Origin: Pelagicoccus enzymogenes
Lineage (GTDB): Bacteria; Verrucomicrobiota; Verrucomicrobiia; Opitutales; Opitutaceae
Direction: 5' to 3'
Length of the DNA: 64,000 bases
Assembly (NCBI RefSeq): GCF_014803405.1
Contig: NZ_JACYFG010000004.1
Span: 1 to 64,000 of the forward strand
A program made the position numbers and the translations under genes. How positions within the stretch are numbered: position 1 is the first letter of the stretch; every line of letters starts with the position of its first letter. Positions 1-7,599 of this stretch are shown here, in pieces. A model generated the notes under the pieces. That model was not told the DNA's origin. It was given only the letters and a program-made list of their open reading frames with translations, and searched no databases.

Positions 1-295
1 CCTTCAGCTCCCGTATCCAGTCCGCGACGACGGACCTCTCGGCGGAGAGCGGGAACTCCGCCCAGATTCCGTTTGGCAAGGCCACGCTCAAGCTCCCTTC
101 GCCCCGTTCGGCTCCGTCGAGCTCGACGAACTGGACCGGCTTGGCCGACTCCGGGCCGAGCCAGCGCCTGAGCGTGGGATAGCTCACGTTCATCTCCTTG
201 CAGAAGCGCGACGCGTTCATCCCGCTTTGGCGGAAGAGCTCCAAGAGCTCTTGCTTCTGTTCTGCAGTGTATCGTTTCCCTCGTTCGGTAGACAT
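1..295 (-). CDS. IS66 family TnpA-like helix-turn-helix protein (partial, C-terminus off window)
   Basis: Translation from the ATG at 295 gives a protein beginning MSTERGKRYTAEQKQELLEL and continuing in frame for 98 residues to the window edge. The first 50 residues form a transposase_8-type helix-turn-helix with the segment NASRFCKEMNVSYPTLRRW. The second half (VQFVELDGAERGEGSLSVAL, then a hydrophobic strand) matches the layout of IS66 TnpA accessory proteins, which act in transposition with TnpB and TnpC. The gene lies 37 bases inside the element end. Intactness cannot be judged because the 3' end is missing. Confidence 0.75.
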   Translation of the reverse strand, partial: MSTERGKRYTAEQKQELLELFRQSGMNASRFCKEMNVSYPTLRRWLGPESAKPVQFVELDGAERGEGSLSVALPNGIWAEFPLSAERSVVADWIRELK

Positions 296-331
296 GAAGG
301 AAAAATAGCGGATCGACAATCAAGCGTCTAG

Positions 332-354
332 GGGGCGGAATTTGTACCGCTTAC
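332..354 (-). repeat. Terminal inverted repeat of the IS66-like element
   Basis: Read on the minus strand from 354, the sequence is GTAAGCGGTACAAATTCCGC and continues C-rich. It starts with the GTAA found at IS66-family termini. The matching end is outside the window. Confidence 0.6.
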
Positions 355-383
355 GTAGGAAGCGGCCTCGCGCCGCGATAGCA
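355..383 (+). repeat. REP-like palindrome abutting the IS end
   Basis: AAGCGGCCTCGCGCCGCGAT here is nearly identical to AAGCGGCCTTGCGCCGCGAT at 63058-63077 near the other end of the window. The core folds into a short GC-rich hairpin. It is one member of a dispersed palindrome family seen between genes across the window. Confidence 0.55.
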
Positions 384-480
384 CGGTAATGCTACGGCAC
401 TAAGCCGTTAAAAACTCCAGGGGACAGGTCACACCCCGCATGACAAACAATAGCGGCTAGCGTGAGAGTGAAGCCCCGAA

Positions 481-512
481 GAGCTTGTCGAGGAGCACGT
501 GTCGTACTGCAG
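481..512. repeat. Diverged direct repeat, copy 1 (second copy 9729-9760)
   Basis: GAGCTTGTCGAGGAGCACGT here compares with GAGCTTGCCGAGGAGCATGT at 9729. About 27 of 32 positions agree over the full segment. Both copies follow the 3' end of paralogous small membrane-protein genes, which indicates duplication of the whole Rhs tail region. Confidence 0.6.
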
Positions 513-604
513 AAATAGAACGTAGTTGAATCGCAACCGGGTACATTCCTCGAAGCTTGCTTCGTCTGTATCTTGCGATTCATCGAGCCCCGGAGCCCGA
601 AGGG

Positions 605-651
605 TTGCTTTGCCATGATGCCTCGCAGCTTGCTGCGGGGTGGCAAAGCAA
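605..651. repeat. Long REP-like hairpin
   Basis: An 11-base perfect inverted repeat, TTGCTTTGCCA (605-615) and TGGCAAAGCAA (641-651), encloses a second stem CCTCGCAGC / GCTGCGGGG with one wobble pair and a TT turn. The left arm has a 5-base bulge. The fold is too regular to be chance and resembles a mobile palindromic repeat. It sits in the DNA that distinguishes this copy of the duplicated tail from the copy near 9.7 kb. Confidence 0.55.
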
Positions 652-674
652 GGGCCATGATATTCACTTCTGGA

Positions 675-974
675 TCAATCTTCGAAGGTTGTCCACTGCT
701 TCGAACCTTTTCCTTTCCTCAAATGGTACCAAAACCCAAGTGCTAAGCTAAAACTGCCTAGAATTAGATTCTCCTGGTATAGGACTCGCCAAGCCCCATT
801 TACCACCGCAAACACAGAGCAAACAAGCAATCCAGTAGTGGCAGCAACCATAAGCCAGAAAAACCACTTCTTCCGTTCAAAGTAATAGCAGACCCAGCAA
901 CAAGGAGCATTAAGGAAAAAGATATTCAGCAAAAGGCTAAAAGGGGTCACCTGGAAGAACTCAAGTGAATCCAT
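675..974 (-). CDS. Small three-helix membrane protein, paralogue of the candidate Rhs immunity protein at 9798
   Basis: The 99-residue protein has three hydrophobic stretches (about residues 10-30, 36-58 and 70-88) and a charged C-terminus ending KQWTTFED. It is clearly paralogous to the protein at 9798-10097, sharing segments such as FSLLLNIFFLNAPC, WVCYYFERKK and SLALGFWY. The other copy starts four bases after the stop codon of the giant Rhs gene. The few bases upstream of this copy (975-990) still resemble the end of that Rhs gene, so it looks like a displaced immunity gene that lost its toxin. The DNA is visibly more AT-rich than the region 3 genes. Function is inferred from position only; I recognise no named family. 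Confidence 0.6.
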   Translation of the reverse strand: MDSLEFFQVTPFSLLLNIFFLNAPCCWVCYYFERKKWFFWLMVAATTGLLVCSVFAVVNGAWRVLYQENLILGSFSLALGFWYHLRKGKGSKQWTTFED

Positions 975-993
975 GCTTCCATCGGCTTAGGTT

Positions 994-1200
994 TTAAATA
1001 GGGTCAGTAGCTTCCAAGGCCAAATGGTAATGGTTGCTCATCACGCTGTACGCGTGCAATACCCAATCAAACTGCTCGCAGGCTTCGAAGAGGCACTTCT
1101 CGAACGCCTGCCGCGTCTTGCCGTCATCGAAGATCCAGGACCGGAGTTCCCCCGATTGATCACGTGATAGATCGCTCCGGGGTATTCGAATCGCAAGGGC
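994..1200 (-). pseudogene. REP-associated tyrosine transposase (RAYT / Y1_Tnp) remnant
   Basis: The minus strand encodes the hallmark HUH motif segment HAYSVMSNHYHLALE, preceded by RSWIFDDGKTRQAFEKCLFE, which is the normal RAYT arrangement. The conserved N-terminal YHVINRGN is also present (around 1144-1175) but in another frame, so there is a frameshift between the two. The gene then stops at 994, right after the HUH motif. The catalytic tyrosine helix and everything downstream are missing, cut off at the junction with the Rhs-tail remnant. It is therefore a dead fragment. Its presence is notable because REP-like palindromes, the usual RAYT substrates, are scattered through the window. Confidence 0.75.
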
Positions 1201-1367
1201 CTCGCCATACGAAGAAAGGTGAAGCAAGTGGATACAATATCAAGATTTAAGCCCTGACCTTATTAGCCCCCCCTATTTGGGCTCCTTTGACCCAATTTTG
1301 GCTCCTTACAATCTAGGAATTAAACGCAAGTTGTGCTGTACTTTTTCTCTGGATACTTATGACATCA

Positions 1368-1631
1368 TCAAAAGCCAGGAATCAACTTCCCAAAAGCAGA
1401 ACCGATCCGAAGAAAAACGCGCGGAAACAATACTCCCAAAATCAAACCAACTACAACCCCAACTCGTACAACAAGAGTAAATTGCCCGTCATCGTCGCTT
1501 ATTATCTCCAACTCAACCGCTAGAATAAAAAACAGAATCGCAGACACCACTAATCCAGCCACTGCACCTCCAACCGCACCCATCAATCGTCTTGCGAATG
1601 ACACACCTCCACCATCTTCATCGTACTTCAT
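1368..1631 (-). CDS. Small membrane protein downstream of the orphan Rhs tip (candidate immunity protein)
   Basis: The frame is open from 1706, but the ATG at 1631 is preferred because it lies 14 bases after the stop codon of the orphan tip gene rather than inside it. The resulting 87-residue protein begins MKYDEDGGGVSFARRLMG and has two strong hydrophobic helices (about residues 16-42 and 53-76). It is not similar to the three-helix proteins at 675 and 9798. Position directly behind a secreted-toxin tip and small size are typical of immunity proteins in polymorphic toxin systems. No family is recognised, so the role is inference. Confidence 0.5.
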   Translation of the reverse strand: MKYDEDGGGVSFARRLMGAVGGAVAGLVVSAILFFILAVELEIISDDDGQFTLVVRVGVVVGLILGVLFPRVFLRIGSAFGKLIPGF

Positions 1632-1645
1632 CACTTTCGCCTCGG

Positions 1646-2635
1646 CTAAATCCCTCCCCCAACGATGTATCCATAAGTCAACGTTCCGGATTGGGTTTTG
1701 AACCAAGCGAAACCAGCCCCACTGAAAGCTCCAACACTTCCTCGAAGGCCAAAATCCGCATCAAAGTCCCCATACTGAGCCAAACGTTTTCCAAACTTCA
1801 CAAAGTTCCTTTCAGCATCATGAGCATTTCTAGCCTTCACAGAACGAACAAAATCAGTGAGTTTCGAAACGTCATTAGCGGGATTAAGCTTACCTCGAAA
1901 GATACGGTAAAGAGAGCTCCAGCCATTCACCGATCCCGAAGCTCGATAATAGGCAACCCCATTATCAAAGGATGCCCCTTCAGCAACGTTGGTTACTACC
2001 GAACTAACAAACTCTTCAAGGAGGTATGCACGAGCTAGGGCAATTCCCAAACCAATTCCAACGCCTGCTGAGCCACCGACAGCTGAGGCAGCAGTTGGGA
2101 ATAAGACATTGAACGCGATATTACCCGCAGATATTACATCTTGGATTTTGGTAACACTCCCATTTATTCGCATTGCAGCTTCGGGACTTAGACTATGAAG
2201 CTCCTTGGAAAGCAGACTCAGTTCATCTGCTAAAGGTCGCAAAACCTGGTAGATCCTCCCTTGTACAGCGATATTGACACCCGCAACGATTGTGGGAACT
2301 GCAATCTGGTAAATCATCTGAGCCATCCGAGCTGTGTACAGAGCTTCGATAAGCGAATAACGCCCCGACGGGTCCACGAAAATCACCGGATTGGCATGCA
2401 CGTAGAGGTATTTATAGCACACAGAGGCGTCGTACTCGACGACGACCAAAACAACCAGATGCGCTTCAACGACTTGCGGCTCGGTTTCCCGACGCGGTTT
2501 CGGCGATACCCCGAAAAAATCCCAGACGCGGTTTTTTGGCTGCGTATCCAGTTCGCTTAGACGCGTGGACGCAAAAGAACCGCCTTCATCGGAGGCGGTT
2601 TCGTCTTGTTGGATCCATTCGGCAAGAGCGACCAT
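1646..2635 (-). CDS. Orphan Rhs C-terminal tip (candidate toxin module)
   Basis: About 95 residues in, the protein contains KYLYVHANP followed by VDPSG, the end of an Rhs core, and then about 225 residues of variable tip. The giant Rhs protein has the matching KYLYAHNNP and VDPSG before its own tip. The two tips share a common pattern (for example LHSLSPEAAMRINGSVTKIQ here, LASLNPAGAANINGMIDTLQ there), so they belong to one family. The first 75 residues are not Rhs-like and include a stretch coded by a perfect hairpin (2578-2600), so the true 5' boundary is uncertain. There is no signal peptide and no YD repeats. It is best read as a silent or recombination-donor tip rather than a complete toxin. 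Confidence 0.6.
   Translation of the reverse strand: MVALAEWIQQDETASDEGGSFASTRLSELDTQPKNRVWDFFGVSPKPRRETEPQVVEAHLVVLVVVEYDASVCYKYLYVHANPVIFVDPSGRYSLIEALYTARMAQMIYQIAVPTIVAGVNIAVQGRIYQVLRPLADELSLLSKELHSLSPEAAMRINGSVTKIQDVISAGNIAFNVLFPTAASAVGGSAGVGIGLGIALARAYLLEEFVSSVVTNVAEGASFDNGVAYYRASGSVNGWSSLYRIFRGKLNPANDVSKLTDFVRSVKARNAHDAERNFVKFGKRLAQYGDFDADFGLRGSVGAFSGAGFAWFKTQSGTLTYGYIVGGGI
2578..2600 (-). repeat. Hairpin inside the 5' part of the orphan tip reading frame
   Basis: AACCGCCT (2578-2585) and AGGCGGTT (2593-2600) form a perfect 8-bp stem with a 7-base loop. On the minus strand it is followed by TCTTTTG, so it could be a weak terminator. Its position suggests that the start of the open frame is intergenic in origin. 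Confidence 0.4.
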
Positions 2636-2684
2636 TAGCGGCTAAAAGAGAAGCCTGCTAGTCGCTCTCTGGCAAGCCTTTAGA

Positions 2685-2984
2685 CTACATCCGGGGCTCG
2701 CTGCGAGCTCCGTGCCAGACACGGGCGATTTCGACCAGTCCTTGCCCGTCTTTCACCCGATAGAAGAGCCGATAGCCTCGACAAAGCAATTCGCGAACCT
2801 CTCCACCCTCGCGGCTAGGCTCGTAAAGCCTTCCTTGGCGAGGAAGCGAAGACAGGCTTTCCACTGAGGAGATCAGGTCGGCGCCCAGCTTTCGGGCAGC
2901 ATCGACATTACGGTCAGCGACGTACCCGACTATCGATTCGACGTCAGAGAGGGCCGTTTCGGTCCAGACTATCTTGAGGTCCAC
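2685..2984 (-). CDS. ParE/RelE superfamily toxin
   Basis: The 99-residue protein has the ParE/RelE fold signature: IVWTETALSDVESIVGYVAD at the start, a central SLPRQGRLYEP, then VRELLCRGYRLFYRV and a C-terminal VEIARVWHGAR. ParE proteins poison gyrase and RelE proteins cleave mRNA on ribosomes; the sequence looks closer to ParE. Its start overlaps the end of the antitoxin gene by 16 bases, the usual arrangement for translationally coupled pairs. It forms the promoter-distal end of an integrase-antitoxin-toxin run and probably stabilises the integrated element. Confidence 0.8.
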   Translation of the reverse strand: MDLKIVWTETALSDVESIVGYVADRNVDAARKLGADLISSVESLSSLPRQGRLYEPSREGGEVRELLCRGYRLFYRVKDGQGLVEIARVWHGARSEPRM

Positions 2985-3172
2985 GATTCGATCCGTCTAA
3001 CGGCTTCCTCATGGGAAACGACTCGCCCGGCGTCCGCGTCCGCCAAGCCCTTCTCGATGCCCTCGATAACCTCCAGCTCCTCGCGGATGTCCGTGAGGGT
3101 GGCATTGTCGGGCAAGGCCTCGATCGCGTTCTTAACCAGTTCTTTGGCGGTCATATCCATACAGTCGGCCAT
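2969..3172 (-). CDS. Antitoxin of the ParE-like pair
   Basis: This short acidic protein (67 residues from ATG 3172; a second Met at residue 5 is possible) ends with EEAVRRIESW, typical of small addiction-module antitoxins whose C-terminus wraps the toxin. The middle (DIREELEVIEGIEKGLADAD) is helical. It precedes the toxin with a 16-base overlap and follows the integrase gene by 25 bases on the same strand. The family is assigned from context and the tail motif; the DNA-binding N-terminus is short and not classified. Confidence 0.7.
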   Translation of the reverse strand: MADCMDMTAKELVKNAIEALPDNATLTDIREELEVIEGIEKGLADADAGRVVSHEEAVRRIESWTSR

Positions 3173-3197
3173 TTCCTCAAAAAGTTCAATCCTCGTC

Positions 3198-4136
3198 TTA
3201 TTCCAAGCCTCTCGCTTCCGCAGGATGCGACAGCCTATGGGCCTCGATAAGCTTGCCTATGCTCACGTGAGTATAGATCTCCGTCGTGTTCAGTCGGGCA
3301 TGCCCTAGCATCTCCTGCACGTGGCGGAGGTCGGCTCCGCCTTCGAGCATCAGGGTCGCCATCGCGTGGCGGAAGAGATGGCAAGATCCAGTCTTGCCGA
3401 TCTCCGCCTTCGCCACCAGCGATCGAACGAGGTTGCCTAGGATGCCGGGCGTGATCGGGATTCCGGAGTTCGACAGGAACAAGGCCTTGTCGCCGTCCTT
3501 GAACGCGATCTGCCCCCTCGCCTCTTCCACGTACTTGCGCACCCATGCGGCCGCTCTGCGGCCCAAGGGAAGCAGGCGATCCTTATCGCCTTTGCCTTTG
3601 CGAACAAGGACCGTTCCCCGTTCCAGATCGACGTCGTCGAGGCGAAGGTTCGCCAGCTCCTTGCGACGGATGCCCGAGGAATAGAGCGTTTCCAGGATCG
3701 CCCGATTGCGGACGCCGACAGGCGTCGAGAGATCGGGCACGTTGAGGACCTGCTCGACTTCCCGAGCGGTCAGGACCGCCTTCGGCAGTCGCTGCCCGAC
3801 CTTGGGCATTTCAAGGTCCGCGGCGGGATTTGCCAGCAGGACGTCACGGCGGCAAAGCCATTTGAAGAAGCCTCGGATCGTCGTCAGCCTCACGTGCTGG
3901 TTGCCGAAGGACAACGGCTCCCCGTTCTTCTTTCGATAACGAAAGAGATGCCTCTGGTAGCGTTCAAGCATCGGCTTGGTGACTAGGCGGGCGTCCTCGA
4001 CGCCTCGCTCGCCCAGCCAATCGGCAAAGCCCCCGATGTAGAGCTTTGCGTTGCGGACCGTGCCCGAGGCAAAATTTCGCGTCTCGAGATGCTCGCAGTA
4101 GTCGCGAAGAAGGCCGGCCAGTTCGAAGGCTTCCAT
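3198..4136 (-). CDS. Tyrosine recombinase / integrase (XerC/D-like)
   Basis: It has an N-terminal SAM-like core-binding domain (about residues 5-95) and a C-terminal catalytic domain with Arg in YSSGIRRKELANLRLDD, the H-x-x-R box HLFRHAMATLML, the LGHARLNTTEIYTHV box, and so the R-H-R-H-Y set. The frame is open up to 4337, but those 67 codons overlap the primase gene and are basic and low in structure. The ATG at 4136 lies 19 bases after the primase stop and gives the normal length (312 aa). It is the likely enzyme for excision and insertion of the element that carries the primase and toxin-antitoxin genes. Confidence 0.85.
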   Translation of the reverse strand: MEAFELAGLLRDYCEHLETRNFASGTVRNAKLYIGGFADWLGERGVEDARLVTKPMLERYQRHLFRYRKKNGEPLSFGNQHVRLTTIRGFFKWLCRRDVLLANPAADLEMPKVGQRLPKAVLTAREVEQVLNVPDLSTPVGVRNRAILETLYSSGIRRKELANLRLDDVDLERGTVLVRKGKGDKDRLLPLGRRAAAWVRKYVEEARGQIAFKDGDKALFLSNSGIPITPGILGNLVRSLVAKAEIGKTGSCHLFRHAMATLMLEGGADLRHVQEMLGHARLNTTEIYTHVSIGKLIEAHRLSHPAEARGLE

Positions 4137-4155
4137 ATCCAATCTGTGGGTACGG

Positions 4156-7104
4156 TTACGATCCCGCGACTGCGGGAAGGATTTCAAGCGAGGCCTCGCG
4201 ATTGTGGCCGTTTCGGTAAACTTCGAGGCTTCCCCCTGAGGAAGAGCGACTTGCGTCGCTTTCCGGTTTCGGACACCCCGCGTTTTTGGGGCGTTTTGGC
4301 CCCGTGTTCTTTTCGGCTTGCCCCGCAAACTCGCCATCTACCCCCGTAAACTTAGTGTCGTACCTTAACTTTTCGAGGTCGATTAATCCCATCAGCTGAG
4401 GTTTTCCGCTCGAAGCGTCCCCGTCGAAGGCGAGCTGGTACTCGTACGACGAGCCCCGCGTTCCGCGAAGAGAGTCGATGTATTCAAAATCTTCGAGTCG
4501 ATCCAAGTGAAGCTTCAGCTGCGTGTTGCTCCAGCCGGTGAACGCTCGCGCGTCCCGACGAGTGAACGCCACCTGGTCGAGGTCGATCCCCTTCTCTTCG
4601 CCAATCGACTTCACGAGTCCTTGAAGAAGCCCGAGCAGTCGCCGCGTCTGCGGCGGCAGCTCGTCCAGGCTACGGCCTAGGACTTCGTGAGCGATTGAGT
4701 TCGCGGCTTCGATGTCGGCGAGCGTGGCCTCGATGTATTCGAGGCTTCCCTCGCGTTTGAGTGGGCGTTGATGCTGGTGAAGCAAAGCAATCGTCCGGAT
4801 CAAAGTCAGGTACTTGACATGGTCGCGTCTGGTTCGCGTGCGATCGCTGCGGAAGGTCAATCGAGGAGCGAAGGGATTGACGACGTGAAGCGGACGAAGC
4901 AAGCGCTGCGCGTTGCGGTGCGTATCCAATATCTGCTTGCGCTCGATCTTCAGCCTCAAGCCTTCGAGCGTGTCGGCGTCACGCTGCAAGGCGTGGATCG
5001 CCTGAGTCTGCTCGCGGCTTTCGTCGACCGTCAAGACGAGACAGCGATTGAGAAGCTCCTCGTCGATGTCGATGGCCGTCGTCGTCAGGAAGATGGCAGC
5101 AGGACCTTCGACGTGATACTCCTCGGTCTTCAATCGTCCGTTGTCGTCCTTGCCCGTGCTGGCAATCGTCAACTCGCCTTCGGACTGCAAGAGCTTCAAG
5201 GCGTAGCTCGCCTTTTCGGCTCCCTCCTCCTCGACGATGGCGAGGATCTTATGCTTCAAGTCTGACTCGCCCAAGTAGTACAGACTTTGCCCCGTCATGG
5301 CCGAGTACTTGATTCGCTCCTCCTCGGGCATCATCTCGAGCACCGCTTCCATCAAGCTCGTCTTGCCTGCGGCCGAGGTGCTTTGAACGATGATCGCCAA
5401 GGGGCGATCCAGCTTTCTGGATACGGCGGCGAGATAGCCGCAAAGCTTGTTCGTGCGCTCGCCCACCACGCCGCAAGCGGCGAAGTCGGTCAGGATGCGT
5501 TCGAGCAAACGAGGATCGCGAAGCAGATCCAACGCCGCCTCTCGAGATCCATCGGGGATTTCAACTGCGCTAGATTTAGGCTCTAGTTCCGCTTTCAAGC
5601 GCTTTTCCTGCAAGTTCTCCAGAGCGAGAAGGATCTTGCCCAGGTCGCGCTTCAAAAGCTCGATCTTCAGATTCGTCTCCTCGCTCGCGGCGACGATGAA
5701 GGCGTTTCGCTGCCGAGCATGATACAAGTCGAGGTTGTCGACATGGAACAAGCCTTCATGCATCACCCGCAAGTTGATCTTCAGGACTTCGAGCGAGGCG
5801 TTCTTCGACAGACCGCGAACGCGGTAAACGCGGTCGCCAATTTCAACCTCATGATCTTCGCCAAGCTGAGCCAGCTTGACCGCATGGTTCGCCTGCGGCG
5901 AAGGGATTTCCTCTTTAGTCGCCTCTTCGGCGACCAACGAGTTAGCAGCTAACTCTTCAAAAGAGGAAAGAGCGCGCGTATCCCTTTCGTCAGGACACAC
6001 CTCGGTCTTTGAGCTAAAGAGCGGTTTCGCCGACTGGATCAAAAGAGGCAGGGATTTCGAGGCAGGCTTCACCTTCAAGGCGTACTCGTTGGGATCCATG
6101 CCCCTTGGGAACTGGACTCGAAAGCAATCGATTCCTATCGAGCCAAGACGCGAAGCGTCACGCTCTGCGGCTCGATCACCCGCTTCGTCGGAATCGTAGG
6201 CAAGGAAGACGCGTCGTATCTTCCTCCTCCTAAATGCCTCCAGATGCTCGTCGGTGAAGCCTTCGGTTCCCCAGATGCAAGTCACGTTTCGAAGGCCAGC
6301 GCACCAGAACGTAAGAGCGTCGATCACGCTTTCGGTCAGGATGACTTCGGGGCTTTCGAACGCCTTCGCGTTCAACAGGCCGCGATGCGGCCCAGCCAAG
6401 TAAAGGTGATAGATCCCGCTCTTCTGCTTGCCCATCCGGCGACCGTAAATCTCCGCCACGTTCCCCGACTCGTCGAAGATCGGGAAGACAAGGCAGCCGT
6501 TAAAGTGCTCGTGCCCAGACTCTCGATACAATCCGAGCTTCGTCAGGCGCTCGCGGATTTCTGCGCCGTCCTTGCGGTTCTTCTGCGGCAATCTCAAGCC
6601 AAGCGTTCGGTCGGCGAAGCCGATCCTGAAGGCCTCGATCGCTTCGCGGGAGATTCCGCGGTTGTCCAGGTATTCCAAGGCCGGAGGCGTCGCAAGCAAT
6701 CGCTCGCGGTAGTAGTCGAGCGTTTGCCTAAACAAGGCGTGATCATTGGCGTCGAAGGCGACGGGGCTTTCCAGCTTCGGAACCGTCGCCCTCTTCGCGG
6801 CTTCGCCGCCAAAAAGCCGGGGGTTCTGCTCTCGCAGAAGCTCCACGGCGTGACGGAAGGAAACGCCGTCGCTTCGCATCACGAAGTCGACGACGCTTCC
6901 AGCCGCACCGCAGCCCATGCAGTGAAAGAGGTTCTTCGATGGGGTGACCACGAACGAAGGGCTGTCGTCGTCGTGGAAGGGACACTTGCCGATGAGGTCT
7001 TTCGACCCGTGGGGCTTAAGCTCGATGTTCTTCGAGCGAACGAGCGTCGCGAGGTCTACCTCGCGCTTGAGCCGCTCAAGCTCTTCTTCTGGGATTCTGG
7101 GCAT
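4156..7104 (-). CDS. CHC2 zinc-finger / TOPRIM DNA primase with P-loop ATPase domain (mobile-element replication protein)
   Basis: The 982-residue protein starts with a DnaG-type zinc finger (C41, H44, C62, C65). A TOPRIM domain follows, with E in VILTESVIDAL and the acidic pair in YDSDEAGDRAA (about residues 245-340). Around residue 575 is a P-loop, VQSTSAAGKTSL, and then an ATPase core with VEEEGAEK and FLTTTAIDIDEELLNRCLVL. Fused primase-ATPase proteins of this kind usually belong to integrated plasmids or satellites, where they prime and unwind element DNA. The gene is divergent from the XRE regulator across a 147-base region with twin operators, so it is probably repressed by that protein. 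The integrase follows it 19 bases later, apparently in the same transcript. Confidence 0.8.
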   Translation of the reverse strand: MPRIPEEELERLKREVDLATLVRSKNIELKPHGSKDLIGKCPFHDDDSPSFVVTPSKNLFHCMGCGAAGSVVDFVMRSDGVSFRHAVELLREQNPRLFGGEAAKRATVPKLESPVAFDANDHALFRQTLDYYRERLLATPPALEYLDNRGISREAIEAFRIGFADRTLGLRLPQKNRKDGAEIRERLTKLGLYRESGHEHFNGCLVFPIFDESGNVAEIYGRRMGKQKSGIYHLYLAGPHRGLLNAKAFESPEVILTESVIDALTFWCAGLRNVTCIWGTEGFTDEHLEAFRRRKIRRVFLAYDSDEAGDRAAERDASRLGSIGIDCFRVQFPRGMDPNEYALKVKPASKSLPLLIQSAKPLFSSKTEVCPDERDTRALSSFEELAANSLVAEEATKEEIPSPQANHAVKLAQLGEDHEVEIGDRVYRVRGLSKNASLEVLKINLRVMHEGLFHVDNLDLYHARQRNAFIVAASEETNLKIELLKRDLGKILLALENLQEKRLKAELEPKSSAVEIPDGSREAALDLLRDPRLLERILTDFAACGVVGERTNKLCGYLAAVSRKLDRPLAIIVQSTSAAGKTSLMEAVLEMMPEEERIKYSAMTGQSLYYLGESDLKHKILAIVEEEGAEKASYALKLLQSEGELTIASTGKDDNGRLKTEEYHVEGPAAIFLTTTAIDIDEELLNRCLVLTVDESREQTQAIHALQRDADTLEGLRLKIERKQILDTHRNAQRLLRPLHVVNPFAPRLTFRSDRTRTRRDHVKYLTLIRTIALLHQHQRPLKREGSLEYIEATLADIEAANSIAHEVLGRSLDELPPQTRRLLGLLQGLVKSIGEEKGIDLDQVAFTRRDARAFTGWSNTQLKLHLDRLEDFEYIDSLRGTRGSSYEYQLAFDGDASSGKPQLMGLIDLEKLRYDTKFTGVDGEFAGQAEKNTGPKRPKNAGCPKPESDASRSSSGGSLEVYRNGHNREASLEILPAVAGS

Positions 7105-7149
7105 GGGCTGGTTTTCTCAAAATGCGTCAAGTCCGAAGTTGGGAAAATA

Positions 7150-7179
7150 ATTACTCGAAGTAATATTACTATCAGTAAT
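7150..7179. promoter_or_regulatory. Two tandem palindromic operators (ATTACT-N3-AGTAAT)
   Basis: 7150-7164 and 7165-7179 are back-to-back perfect 15-base palindromes with identical arms ATTACT / AGTAAT and different 3-base spacers (CGA, ATC). They sit between the divergent primase (ATG at 7104) and XRE (ATG at 7252) genes. This is the classical layout of a repressor operator in a mobile element, and the XRE protein is the obvious candidate ligand. Confidence 0.7.
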
Positions 7180-7220
7180 ATCGTAAAGCATAAAATTACA
7201 CGATCTGCCATGAACACCCG

Positions 7221-7226
7221 TATAAT
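7221..7226 (+). promoter_or_regulatory. Candidate -10 box of the XRE-Panacea operon
   Basis: A perfect TATAAT lies 26 bases upstream of the preferred XRE start codon at 7252 and about 40 bases from the operators. No good -35 is seen at 17 bases; TTACAC lies at 7196-7201 with a long 19-base spacer. If this is the real -10, the upstream ATG at 7210 cannot be the start. Confidence 0.4.
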
Positions 7227-7251
7227 GCGTCCACTAAATCTGATCTTCCCC

Positions 7252-7593
7252 ATGGACTCCGACTTCAACAACGCCATGGCCCAGCGACTAATTCAGCTGC
7301 GCAAGAACGAAGGACTGACGCAAGTCGAGGTCGCCGAGCGTCTCGGCATATCCCAAGGGACCTACGCGCACTACGAGCGAGGCTTCAGGCGGATTCCCCT
7401 TGAAAGACTACCCTCGCTCGCTCAGGCATTGAGCACGACCGAGGAGGAGCTGCTAGGCCTCGAACGCAAAAACGGCAAGCGTGGCCCTGCGTCGCAGCTC
7501 GAACGCCGTTTCGAGGCGATTCGAAAGCTGCCTCAAACGAGGCAGAAGGAGATCCTCAAGGTCGTGGACGCCCTGCTCGCGCAGGCGTCTTAG
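7252..7593 (+). CDS. XRE-family helix-turn-helix regulator
   Basis: The 113-residue protein has a Cro/C1-type HTH (residues about 8-65): RLIQLRKNEGLTQVEVAERL, then GISQGTYAHYERGFRRIP and a closing EEELLGL. The C-terminal 45 residues are helical and probably dimerise. The frame is open far upstream, but that part is the complement of the primase gene. ATGs at 7210, 7252 and 7276 are possible; 7252 fits the TATAAT box. It likely represses both the divergent primase and its own operon through the twin palindromes. The Panacea gene starts only 6 bases after its stop. Confidence 0.8.
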   Translation: MDSDFNNAMAQRLIQLRKNEGLTQVEVAERLGISQGTYAHYERGFRRIPLERLPSLAQALSTTEEELLGLERKNGKRGPASQLERRFEAIRKLPQTRQKEILKVVDALLAQAS

Positions 7594-7599
7594 ATTCGT

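Larger units (their letters stand above)
1..354 (-). mobile_element. Partial IS66-family insertion sequence (runs off the window)
   Basis: The first 354 bases carry the start of an IS66-type element. It holds a TnpA-like gene and, just outside it, a terminal sequence that begins GTAAGCGG when read inward from base 354. IS66-family ends characteristically start with GTAA. The rest of the element (TnpB, transposase TnpC and the far inverted repeat) would lie beyond base 1 and cannot be checked. The 8-bp target duplication typical of the family would begin at 355 but needs the other end to confirm it. Confidence 0.7.
384..674. other. Non-coding stretch with palindromes and a duplicated segment
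   Basis: I see no credible gene here. The stretch holds a small perfect hairpin at 551-564 (CGAAGC-TT-GCTTCG), the long hairpin listed at 605-651, and a 32-base segment (481-512) that recurs at 9729-9760 with about five mismatches. In both places this segment lies just downstream of a gene of the same membrane-protein family, so it is part of an old duplication. The copy here has about 150 extra bases between the shared segment and the gene end, and the hairpin lies in that extra DNA. Confidence 0.6.

Noticed and set aside
4137-4337. N-terminal 67 codons of the integrase frame
   Set aside because: They overlap the primase 3' end, are rich in Arg/Lys/Thr and have no integrase similarity.
6244-7250. 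Long plus-strand open frame ahead of the XRE gene
   Set aside because: It is the complement of the primase N-terminus, which carries clear zinc-finger and TOPRIM motifs; only the part from about 7252 is a gene.
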